The translations under genes and the position numbers were made by a program. The notes beneath the pieces were generated by a model. The model worked only from the letters and a program-made list of their open reading frames with translations, made no database searches and was not told the origin of the DNA. Below are positions 1 to 7,330 of a stretch of DNA of 49,072 nucleotides, piece by piece (within the stretch, counting starts at the first letter, position 1; every line of letters begins with the position of its first letter). Source of the DNA: Collinsella sp. (GTDB lineage: Bacteria; Actinomycetota; Coriobacteriia; Coriobacteriales; Coriobacteriaceae); contig JAGZQF010000025.1 in NCBI GenBank assembly GCA_018382295.1, positions 1 to 49,072 on the forward strand, in the 5' to 3' direction.

Positions 1-1
1 G

Positions 2-136
2 TTTTTCTCCATATTTGGACATGTGTTGGGGTTATATCCCATTCAGATAGCGCTCGGTATTATTGGTGCAATCGCGATAGCAATTACCGCCGTTGTTTCT
101 TTAAAAATTGGTGGAATACATGCCTTCAAGAATTGA
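2..136 (+). CDS. 3' end of a membrane-protein gene (partial)
   Basis: The reading frame is open from the left edge to a TGA at 134-136, giving 44 residues of a C-terminus. It is very hydrophobic: a Phe/Gly/Leu stretch, then a long Ile/Ala segment that reads as one transmembrane helix, ending in a short basic tail (HAFKN). This resembles the last helix of a polytopic transporter, but too little is present to name a family. Base composition is more A+T rich than the genes from 815 onward. The next possible ATG (120) overlaps its end by 17 bases, as in a translationally coupled pair. It could be chance, but the codon choice and hydrophobic pattern favour a real gene end. Confidence 0.5.
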   Translation, partial: FFSIFGHVLGLYPIQIALGIIGAIAIAITAVVSLKIGGIHAFKN

Positions 137-339
137 TGTATCGATTGACGAGCTGCCAGAAGTTTCGAGCCTTCTTGATGGCTACGGGTGTACGCGTTAG
201 CTTTGAATCGGTGGGCCTTAATGCCGAGGAATATCAGCGTTTTATCGATGCTTGCGGAATAGTAATGGTCTCGGGCGAAGATTGCTATATCTTACCAGGG
301 ATGAACCGTTTAATCCTGCCCCAGACTAGTGACTTATAA
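120..339 (+). pseudogene. Possible small gene broken by a frameshift
   Basis: An ATG at 120 opens a frame that reads as plausible acidic protein for about 22 residues (MPSRIDVSIDELPEVSSLLDG) and then stops at 198-200. A second frame, shifted by +1, carries on from about 195 to a TAA at 337-339 with equally protein-like residues, including VGLNAEEYQRFIDACG and a hydrophobic tail. Joining them needs one +1 shift near 190-200 and gives roughly 72 residues. The ATG overlaps the end of the preceding membrane-protein frame. I do not recognise the family. Alternatives are that only the second frame is real, starting at TTG 133 or ATG 136, or that both are chance. Confidence 0.35.
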
Positions 340-436
340 TTGCGGCTTCCCGTCTACGTCTGCACTAAACGTGGATGCGGGAAACTTCCCCTTAATGCAA
401 TTCACAATATGTTGAAAACTCAGGTCGTGGAACGCG

Positions 437-559
437 ATGGGTTTTAGTTTTTTTGGTACTGCAGTCGGCAATTTACTCTGCGGGTTTGGCACTATGAAGG
501 AATTAGGCTTTTCCTGTAACGTTAAAATTACAACGATTGGTGGTTGCAGCTCTGCTTAG
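437..559 (+). CDS. Possible 40-residue small protein, unrecognised
   Basis: An ATG at 437 opens a 40-residue frame ending at TAG 557-559. The N-terminal half is Gly/Phe/Leu rich with spaced small residues, and the C-terminal half ends in TTIGGCSSA; there are three Cys. A hydrophobic, glycine-rich small peptide ending in a Thr/Ser/Cys cluster recalls bacteriocin-like peptides in outline only. The ribosome site is poor (AGG at 422-424, far upstream), and no processing or export genes are adjacent. It is more likely a chance or remnant frame than a functional peptide gene. Confidence 0.15.
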   Translation: MGFSFFGTAVGNLLCGFGTMKELGFSCNVKITTIGGCSSA

Positions 560-686
560 CAAATCTAATCCCTGAATATTAAGCACATTACGCGACAGGT
601 GTACTTTACTGTTCTATCCCTTTTTGCCCGTAAAGACAGGGGGTCTTCTTCCGGTTACCTTTTGTTTTTGCAGGGGAGGGGCCATT

Positions 687-755
687 TTGACGGCTACTAC
701 ATACGAGATTGATCTTATTTGCGGTCCATCGAAATCGTTGGACGACATTAAGTAG
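687..755 (+). pseudogene. Possible 5' remnant of a truncated gene
   Basis: A TTG at 687 lies 7 bases after a strong GGGGAGGGG ribosome site and opens a frame of 22 residues (starting MTATTYEIDL, then CGPSKSLDDIK) that stops at TAG 753-755. A good ribosome site with an immediately short, protein-like N-terminus suggests the beginning of a gene whose remainder was lost. No homologous continuation is seen in other frames downstream. It could also be a small leader peptide. Confidence 0.2.
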
Positions 756-764
756 CTAAAATAG

Positions 765-814
765 CCCCGTTCCAAAAAGACTGGTTAACAAACCCCGTGC
801 CAAAAAGATTGGTC
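765..814. repeat. Imperfect direct repeat, two 22-base copies
   Basis: Copies at 765-786 and 793-814 share CCCCGT-CCAAAAAGA-TGGT with four mismatches. The second copy abuts the stop codon of the helicase gene. The CCAAAAAG core reappears in the hairpin at 3343-3375 at the other end of the same gene. Confidence 0.6.
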
Positions 815-3259
815 TTAGGCGTGGTCGCGCCAGTCGAGAACGCGCTGCTTCATGCCTTCGATGTCGAGCACGCCTTCGGCAAAGCCCTTGCGCACGAGCT
901 CTTCGGGAACAAACTCGTCGTAGCGGTCAAAGTAAGGCACCTCGCCGGGATAGACGAGCTCGATGGGGTCGAAGTCCTTCTCGGCCTCGGCGGCGAGCAC
1001 CTCAAAGAATGTCTCCTCGTCGGCCTTCATCTTAAATTGCATAAAGTACGGGCGTGACGGGTCGAGTCCGCGAAGGCCCAGCTCAGCGGCGCATTTGATT
1101 TTAAGCATGCGCTCGAGTGCTAGGAAGGCGAAGCTGCCCAACCAGGGGAAGAGCACCCAGGTATCGCCGCCCAGGTTAATGAGCGGCTTGGTTCCCGCCC
1201 CCGAAATCTCGGCCGTATGACGAGCCTGCGCCAAGCGGGCCCGTGCGTTACCCATAAGGTACGGATATGTCGCGTGCTCGTTGAGCGCCTTGCGCATGCG
1301 CTCGAGCACATGCGTGTTAATGTCGCCGGGGCAGTCGCCAAAGTAGGCCGGCACCCGGCCCTTGACCTGCGTGGCAAAGACAGTGTGGCGCTTCCAGTCC
1401 ACTTCCTCGACAATCCAGCAGTGTCCGGCGATGGCGATGCGCTCACCGGGCGGGGGCGGATTAACGATCGTGCCCAGCTCGGCCGATTCGCTCCGGACGG
1501 TAAACTCTTCGTTTTCTTGAAACACGGCGTAGAACTTAAAGTTGTTGATGATGCGCTCGCCCGCGAGGCCCACGATAAGCCCGCCGCCCTCAGTGACCTG
1601 GATGTGGTCGATCTTGATGAGGTGGCGCAGCAGTACGCGATAGTCATCGGCCGAGACGCGGTGGAAATAGCTGAGCGTGAGCACACGCTGAGCAAGCTCG
1701 GCCGGTGTGAGTTCGCCGGTGCTGGCGAGCGTCGACATGGTCTGGTGATAGAGCAAACTGTAGGGGAGTCGATCGAGCTCGGGCGGCTCGACCCACTTTT
1801 CTTCGCGATAGAGTTGTATGAGTGCGATGCCCTGCAGGAGCTTCCAGGGTATCGTTTCGGGCATCATCGTGCGCGGCTCGGGCTCCTCCTCGCGCATGAC
1901 AAACCACATCTCGGGCGGAAGATCGCGGCGGCCTGTGCGCCCCATGCGCTGCAAAAAGGAGCTGACGGTAAACGGTGCATCGATTTGGAACGCGCGCTCC
2001 AGGCGACCGATATCAATGCCGAGTTCCAGCGTGGAGGTGGTGACGGTTGTCTGCGCCTGCTCCTCGTCGCGCATGAGCTCCTCGGCGGTCTCGCGTAGCG
2101 ATGCCGAGAGGTTGCCATGATGGATCAGGAAGCGGTCGGGTTCGTGCCGGTTCTCACAGTAGCTGCGCAGCATGGAGCACACGGCTTCTGCCTCTTCGCG
2201 CGAGTTGGCAAAGACCAGGCACTTGCGGCCGCGGGTGTGTTCAAAGATATAGCCCATGCCGGGATCGGCGTTGTCGGGTGCAGTATCGGTGGGGTTGAGC
2301 AGCGCCTGCTCGGTCGCTTGGGGGATGTCGACTTCGCCTTCGGGGGCTGAGGAGGTGCGACGGTCCTTGGAGGCAGCCTTACCCCGTGCTTGCTCGCGAC
2401 GTTGGCGGCGTTCTTCCTGTGTAAGTTGTCCACTATGACGCATATCTTGGGTGCTGACGGGCAGTGCTGCGGGTGCTGCCGCCTCAATGCGCTCGCATGC
2501 AAGTACCTCGGCTTCCTGCGGGCCCGTGCTCACAAATCCTCGCTGCTGCGCCTGCGGGCCCGAGTTGTAGAAGTGCTCCATGGAGATACGCCACACGCGG
2601 CGCGGCTCCTCAAAGCGGGGGATGACGCAGTCGCGTCCTGTTCCCTGTGAGAGGAAGGCGCCCGTGCGCTCGGGGTCCCCGATGGTGGCCGAAAGGCCAA
2701 TGCGCCGGGGCTGCACGCCCGCCATGCGCGAAAGGCGCTCGATAAGGCAGAGCGTCTGACCGCCGCGGTCGCCGCGCATGAGCGAGTGGACCTCGTCGAT
2801 GACCACATAGCGCAGATCGCAAAACATGCGCGGGATTGCCATATGCTTGTGGATTAGAAGCGCCTCGAGTGATTCGGGCGTAATCTGCAGGATGCCGCTT
2901 GGCTTTTTGATGAGCTTGGCCTTATGCGATTGCGAGACATCGCCGTGCCAGTGCCAGACAGGGATATCGGCCTCTTCGCACAGGTCGTTGAGGCGGACAA
3001 ACTGATCGTTGATGAGCGCTTTGAGGGGACCAATGTAGAGGGCGCCTACGCTCGCGGGCGGGTTCTCCCAAAACTCGGTCAGGATGGGAAAGAAAGCCGC
3101 CTCGGTTTTGCCGGATGCCGTGGATGCCGTCAGGAGTACATTGTCTTGCGTGTTGAAGATGGCATCTGCCGCCGCAACCTGGATAGAGCGCAGGCTCTCC
3201 CAATCGTGGGAGTAGATGAAATCCTGGATAAACGGGGCATATCGGTCAAAAGCGTTCAC
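815..3259 (-). CDS. Lhr/BrxHI-like DEVH superfamily 2 helicase
   Basis: This is a predicted ATP-dependent nucleic-acid helicase of 814 residues. Visible motifs are Walker A STASGKT (residues 46-52), DEVH (155-158), an SAT motif near 187, and a C-terminal RecA domain with a TSTLELGIDIG stretch and QRMGRTGRR. After the core comes a region typical of Lhr-type proteins (YFGDCPGDINTH). A charged, low-complexity insert of about 90 residues sits between the two RecA domains. The GTG at 3259 is chosen because AAGGAGG lies 4 bases upstream; the frame stays open upstream to 3508 but overlaps the preceding gene. It is third in an operon with a BrxD-like ATPase and a TerB-N protein. BrxHI from type 2 BREX is the nearest named relative I can suggest; the defence role is inference. 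Confidence 0.85.
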   Translation of the reverse strand: MNAFDRYAPFIQDFIYSHDWESLRSIQVAAADAIFNTQDNVLLTASTASGKTEAAFFPILTEFWENPPASVGALYIGPLKALINDQFVRLNDLCEEADIPVWHWHGDVSQSHKAKLIKKPSGILQITPESLEALLIHKHMAIPRMFCDLRYVVIDEVHSLMRGDRGGQTLCLIERLSRMAGVQPRRIGLSATIGDPERTGAFLSQGTGRDCVIPRFEEPRRVWRISMEHFYNSGPQAQQRGFVSTGPQEAEVLACERIEAAAPAALPVSTQDMRHSGQLTQEERRQRREQARGKAASKDRRTSSAPEGEVDIPQATEQALLNPTDTAPDNADPGMGYIFEHTRGRKCLVFANSREEAEAVCSMLRSYCENRHEPDRFLIHHGNLSASLRETAEELMRDEEQAQTTVTTSTLELGIDIGRLERAFQIDAPFTVSSFLQRMGRTGRRDLPPEMWFVMREEEPEPRTMMPETIPWKLLQGIALIQLYREEKWVEPPELDRLPYSLLYHQTMSTLASTGELTPAELAQRVLTLSYFHRVSADDYRVLLRHLIKIDHIQVTEGGGLIVGLAGERIINNFKFYAVFQENEEFTVRSESAELGTIVNPPPPGERIAIAGHCWIVEEVDWKRHTVFATQVKGRVPAYFGDCPGDINTHVLERMRKALNEHATYPYLMGNARARLAQARHTAEISGAGTKPLINLGGDTWVLFPWLGSFAFLALERMLKIKCAAELGLRGLDPSRPYFMQFKMKADEETFFEVLAAEAEKDFDPIELVYPGEVPYFDRYDEFVPEELVRKGFAEGVLDIEGMKQRVLDWRDHA

Positions 3260-3342
3260 GGGGCCTCCTTTCAGCAACGGGCTGAGCAAAGCAGTGGGCA
3301 ACGGCTCTATATCTTGCAACATCGGTGTTTGCCCAGATAAAA

Positions 3343-3375
3343 CCTGCCAAAATAAACCTGTCCCTTTTTGGTAGG
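3343..3375 (-). repeat. Hairpin between the ATPase and helicase genes
   Basis: CCTGCCAAAA (3343-3352) and TTTTGGTAGG (3366-3375) form a 10-base stem with one mismatch, directly after the ATPase stop codon. The CCAAAA core matches the direct repeats past the helicase gene. It could be a weak terminator or RNA-processing site adjusting helicase expression, or a dispersed repeat. Confidence 0.45.
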
Positions 3376-4653
3376 TTAGATGGTGAACTCGGCGAAGTTG
3401 CGGTCGTCGCTTGCGGTGCCGGTGTCGTCTGTTGCGGTTGCCGATGCCAGCGCATCGCCGCCAACGCTTTGTAGCAGCTCGGCCACGTTGGCATCGGGGT
3501 TCTGACACAGGATGTCGAGCAGCTCGATAAAGTCGCGAATGACCTCACGGGGCGTCAGGTGCGTATCGGCTCCCACGCGGCCAAACTCGATCTTAAGGAA
3601 GTCCACCAAGTCGTTCTCGGTAAGCGTGGGTGTCCAGCCAAAGTAACCGGCGTGGATTTGCATGAGCTTTTCGATCAAGACCAGCAGCTCCTCATAGGTG
3701 AGTGGCTGCAGACGAATGATGGGCGCGAGCATGTCTTTGAGGTCCTCACGTGCAAAACGGCCCTGGGCGAGACGGCTGCGCAGGGCTTCGTAGGAGAACA
3801 CGCCGCGGCGGCGGTCTTCGATGGAGGTTGGCGTGCCGCCCATGATCATGCCCAGGTACTGTGCTTTGCCCTGCAGCGTGTCGTTGTACATGGTCAGGAT
3901 CTTCTCGTAGTTGTACTGGCGCGTGATGGCGTTGGGAATCTTGTACAGGTTTACGAGCTCGTCGATGAGCACCAGCATGCCCTTGTAACCGCTGCAGACC
4001 AAAAAACGTGCGATGAGCTTGATGTAGTCGTACCAGTCGTCGTCGCTGATGATGGTCGAGGAGCCCAGCTCGGCGCGCACCTCGCTCTTGGTGCGGTACT
4101 CGCCGCGAATCCATTTGGTCATGCGGCTCATGCTCTCTTCGTCACCCTCCGAGACAGCCGTGCGATAACGGCGGAGCATGCGCTCGAGCGGAGCGAGTTG
4201 GGCATTGATGGCCGACTCGTCGGCATCGGCGCACGAGGCGACCCAACGATCCAGGATAAGGTTGAGTGCACCGCCCTCGGGGCGCGTTTTGGTCGATATG
4301 TTGCGGATGAGCTCGCGATAGGTGGCCAGGCCCTGGCCCTGGCCACCCTGCAGCCGGCGCTCAGGCGAAAGGTCGGCATCGGCGACGACAAAGCCCTCGC
4401 CCATGGCGTGCGTGCGAATAGTTTGGAGCAAAAAGCTCTTGCCCGCGCCGTAGCGACCGACTAGGAAGCGAAAACTTGCGCCGCCATCGGCGATGAGGCT
4501 TAGGTCGGTGAGCAAGGCGCGGATCTCGACCTCGCGTCCCACGGTAATGTAGGGAAGGCCGATGCGCGGGACGACGCCGCCTTTGAGCGAGTTGAGAATG
4601 ACGGCGGCGACGCGCTTGGGCACGCGGGGCGCTGCGGATGCGGTATCACTCAT
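3376..4653 (-). CDS. BrxD-like P-loop ATPase (DUF2791-type)
   Basis: This is a 425-residue ATPase. Walker A GRYGAGKS lies at residues 66-73 and a hydrophobic Walker B ending in LIDEL at about 226-232. The C-terminal part has a helical region (PLTYEELLVLIEKLMQIH) like that of BREX BrxD ATP-binding proteins, close to the usual length of that family. It probably powers or regulates a nucleoprotein machine with the helicase. The ATG at 4653 overlaps the upstream TerB-protein stop by 8 bases, so translation is probably coupled; a GAGAGG ribosome site lies about 11 bases upstream. None of the other BREX core genes (pglX, pglZ, brxC) is nearby, so it is not an ordinary BREX locus. Confidence 0.8.
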   Translation of the reverse strand: MSDTASAAPRVPKRVAAVILNSLKGGVVPRIGLPYITVGREVEIRALLTDLSLIADGGASFRFLVGRYGAGKSFLLQTIRTHAMGEGFVVADADLSPERRLQGGQGQGLATYRELIRNISTKTRPEGGALNLILDRWVASCADADESAINAQLAPLERMLRRYRTAVSEGDEESMSRMTKWIRGEYRTKSEVRAELGSSTIISDDDWYDYIKLIARFLVCSGYKGMLVLIDELVNLYKIPNAITRQYNYEKILTMYNDTLQGKAQYLGMIMGGTPTSIEDRRRGVFSYEALRSRLAQGRFAREDLKDMLAPIIRLQPLTYEELLVLIEKLMQIHAGYFGWTPTLTENDLVDFLKIEFGRVGADTHLTPREVIRDFIELLDILCQNPDANVAELLQSVGGDALASATATDDTGTASDDRNFAEFTI

Positions 4654-6406
4654 GGTCTAGGTATCCTCTCACGTCTGCTTCGTAGTCCTCGATAATCTGT
4701 GGTCCTGTCGCGCCAAATTCAATAACGGTGTCGCCCACCAGGTCAAAGAGCGCTTCGTTGATGCTATCGACGAGCATATCTTCGCTTTGGTCCGACCGCG
4801 CCACAGCCGATGCTGCCTGCGCCGCGTTCTGCTCGAGCAACGCACGAAGGTAGCCTTCTGCGGCGGGGACGAGTGCGGACGCGGTGTCGGCGGACATGGC
4901 CGTCGCGGGTGCGGGCGCTGGCGCGAGGAGCGGGGCTACGACGCCAAACTGCTCGGTTGAGATGGTCGGCTCGTCAGCCTCGTCCTGTTCCATGGGCGCC
5001 GCGACCGGCTCGACAATCATGTTGGCCACGGGTTCGGCTTCCGGTTGCCCAGAGTCCGCTTCCTCGACATCCGCGGTCGTGTCGTCCTCGCGTTCCTCGT
5101 CGATCAAAAGCGCCTCGCGCGTCTGCGCGGCGGCACTTCGGATATGCCCCAGCTGGCTCAGGTCGATATCGATCTTGACGGGCTGGTGTGTGGCGTTCCA
5201 CGAAAGCCATGCCACGATCTCGTCATCGATGATCTTGGCCAAATACTTGGGAACCTTTTCTTCCTTCAGGGGATGGCTGGGGTCCAACGCCAAGCGCAGG
5301 CGCTGGTCGCAGGCGCGCATTATCTCACCGAGCTTACTACTCTTTTGTCTGCTGCCGTGGATGCGCATACACTCCCAAAAGCCGTTTTGGCAACGGTAGA
5401 TATGGATGGGGTCCAAGCGGTATTCGCAGTCCTCGTGGCGCTCGGGCGCAAAGAAGACGGCCGAGGCAAACATGGTGTAGGGCATGGCCGTCTCCTCCCC
5501 AAACAAGCTCGCTACGATGCCGGTCTTTCGGTGCGTGTCATAGTAGCGCGCCATGCGGACATATACGGCGCATGCCACATGGCGAAGGTCGAGATGGTGC
5601 CCGCGGTCGAGCCTTGAGTTATTGAGGTTGTACGTGGAGAGTGCGTTGATGGCGGCCATGAGCCGCTCCTCGCGCGCCTCGTCAGGCGGAAGGGGGAGCG
5701 TGGGCTCTGAGGTTTTGCGACGCTTAGCGGTTTGACCGGACGGCGCCTGCGCGGGCGCAAGGTCTCGAGCCGCGCGTCGCAGCTCGATAAGGGCGTTATC
5801 GAACATGACGGTTTTAGAGTCGCGAAGCAACCTAGGGTCGAGCCCGTGGAATACGGCGTAATCCTGCAGCCATACGCGTGCGAACCGGTCGATGCCGGGC
5901 TCAAAGGCGCGATAGGCATCCCAAAAGGCCTTGATCTTGTCAAAGCCATCGAGCGGATCATCTACGCCAATGCCGCAGATCAGCTCATAGAGATATAAGA
6001 AGGCAAAGGATGTAGACGTTTCCTCGATATTGCCGCGGCGCACCTGGGCGCGCCAGGTAAAGTAGCCGCGCAGTTGTCGGTCGCTCATGGCGTTGTAGGT
6101 GGGAAAGTACGACTTGAAGGTGCCGTTGTAGTGACAATCGTCCTCGAAGTCGGCCATCAGTAAGCCCTGACGGTAAAAAAGCTCCGCCTCTGATAGCCAA
6201 CGCCCCGCGCCGCCCTTGGGATCATCCTGCCAGCGCGATATCTCGCGCATCTTGCGGTACTGGTCGGGGAGGAAGTTCTGCATCTGACGGCCGGTCTTGA
6301 GAATCGGCTCGTCAGCATAGATTTTGTTTGAGAAGCGGGCGGACTGATGGGTCCGGGCCTCGGCCATAATGCGCTCAATGAGCATCTTGACGTCCTGGTC
6401 GGCCAC
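4646..6406 (-). CDS. TerB-N/TerB-C domain protein
   Basis: The protein has 586 residues. Residues ~90-200 match a TerB-N domain: YFPTYNAMSDRQLRGYFTWR, then a hydrophobic FAFLYLYELICGIG segment. Residues ~330-435 resemble TerB-C (IDIDLSQLGHIRSAAAQTRE). An acidic/proline-alanine linker follows, and then the conserved C-terminal tail (INEALFDLVGDTVIEF, IIEDYEADVRGYL). The central metal-binding TerB domain is not evident. The GTG start at 6406 follows AGGAGAGGG. It is the first gene of the operon with the BrxD-like ATPase and the helicase. TerB-N/C proteins have been linked to stress and DNA-processing neighbourhoods rather than tellurite chemistry; here it is probably the adaptor or sensor of the triad (inference). 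Confidence 0.8.
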   Translation of the reverse strand: MADQDVKMLIERIMAEARTHQSARFSNKIYADEPILKTGRQMQNFLPDQYRKMREISRWQDDPKGGAGRWLSEAELFYRQGLLMADFEDDCHYNGTFKSYFPTYNAMSDRQLRGYFTWRAQVRRGNIEETSTSFAFLYLYELICGIGVDDPLDGFDKIKAFWDAYRAFEPGIDRFARVWLQDYAVFHGLDPRLLRDSKTVMFDNALIELRRAARDLAPAQAPSGQTAKRRKTSEPTLPLPPDEAREERLMAAINALSTYNLNNSRLDRGHHLDLRHVACAVYVRMARYYDTHRKTGIVASLFGEETAMPYTMFASAVFFAPERHEDCEYRLDPIHIYRCQNGFWECMRIHGSRQKSSKLGEIMRACDQRLRLALDPSHPLKEEKVPKYLAKIIDDEIVAWLSWNATHQPVKIDIDLSQLGHIRSAAAQTREALLIDEEREDDTTADVEEADSGQPEAEPVANMIVEPVAAPMEQDEADEPTISTEQFGVVAPLLAPAPAPATAMSADTASALVPAAEGYLRALLEQNAAQAASAVARSDQSEDMLVDSINEALFDLVGDTVIEFGATGPQIIEDYEADVRGYLDHE

Positions 6407-6495
6407 CGCCCTCTCCTCTCCCTATACGGTGTCGGTGACCTCATATCATAGCACAGCATCAAACAGATGTTCGAGATACCGCTATGTAGATAGAC

Positions 6496-7212
6496 TTAGA
6501 ACAGGAGAGCGTAGATGACGGCAATGACGACGGCTGGCAGTATGTTGGCCGTGCGGAAGGTCTGAGGTCGGATAAGGTTGACGCCGACGCAGAAGATGAG
6601 CATGGATCCCACGAGTGAGAGACTGTCGAGGGCTGCGGTGGTCATGATGGGGGAGAGTGCGCCGGCAAACAGCGTGATCGTCCCCTGGAACACGGCGACG
6701 GGCAGGGCCGAGAAGATGCAGCCGCGGCCGAGCGAGGCCGTCATGGTGCAGACGATGATGCAGTCCAGTGCGCCCTTCAGGGCGAGCGTGGACCAGTCAC
6801 CGAGCAGGCCGTCCTGAATCGATCCCACGATGGCCATGGCACCGATGCACACGGTGAGCGATGCCGAGACAAAGGCGTTGGTGAACTCGTTGTCTCCCTC
6901 GCTTCCGGTTTTGCGCTTGAGCCATTCGCCGAGGTTTTCGATGGCAGCTTCCAGGTTGATGGCTTCGCCGATGAGCGATCCGAGGGCAAACGAGACGATC
7001 AGCATAGTGGTACCGGTGGTCGACAGGGCGCTGCCGTCGATAACGAGCATCTTTTGCATGGTGCCGCCCAAGCCGATAAACAGGACGCACAGCCCCGATG
7101 CTTTCATGAGCGTGTCTTGGATGCGCGGTGTGATAAAACGGCCGCCCGCTAATCCCAAAAGACCGCCTGCAATCAAAAGCGCGACGTTGATGATCGTTCC
7201 CAAACCCGGCAT
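6496..7212 (-). CDS. DUF554 family membrane protein
   Basis: This is a 238-residue integral membrane protein with about seven hydrophobic segments. It begins GLGTIINVALLIAGGLLG and contains the GGTMQKML-type motif and acidic cytoplasmic loop of the DUF554 (YdfK-like) family. The length fits the family. Function is unknown; members are treated as possible transporters. The start at 7212 is chosen because GGGAGG lies 5 bases upstream; an open frame continues upstream to 7269 but contains that ribosome site. It is transcribed away from the TerB operon's promoter end, with 89 bases between them, and appears to stand alone. Confidence 0.88.
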   Translation of the reverse strand: MPGLGTIINVALLIAGGLLGLAGGRFITPRIQDTLMKASGLCVLFIGLGGTMQKMLVIDGSALSTTGTTMLIVSFALGSLIGEAINLEAAIENLGEWLKRKTGSEGDNEFTNAFVSASLTVCIGAMAIVGSIQDGLLGDWSTLALKGALDCIIVCTMTASLGRGCIFSALPVAVFQGTITLFAGALSPIMTTAALDSLSLVGSMLIFCVGVNLIRPQTFRTANILPAVVIAVIYALLF

Positions 7213-7330
7213 GGATCCTCCCGTATTGATGCCACCTTGGCAATCGTAGCAGAATGGAACGCAGGGCATATTGCGACTTGTCTAATACGTTATATGAGTG
7301 GTATTAAGTCTGGCGTACAGCGGTTAAGCC

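Larger units (their letters stand above)
340..814. other. Gene-poor, lower-G+C stretch beside the helicase operon
   Basis: No convincing gene is seen here. The stretch holds two short open frames (437-559 and 687-755, listed separately) and a pair of direct repeats at 765-814. Its T-rich composition contrasts with the operon to the right. It may be an old integration or deletion scar at the downstream end of that operon, but no recombinase or terminal repeat is visible. Confidence 0.4.

Noticed and set aside
815..6406. Complete BREX system
   Set aside because: Only BrxD-like and BrxHI-like components are seen; pglX, pglZ, brxC and brxB are absent.
4646..6406. Tellurite resistance gene
   Set aside because: TerB-N/TerB-C domains do not by themselves imply tellurite resistance, and no terC, terD or terZ is nearby.
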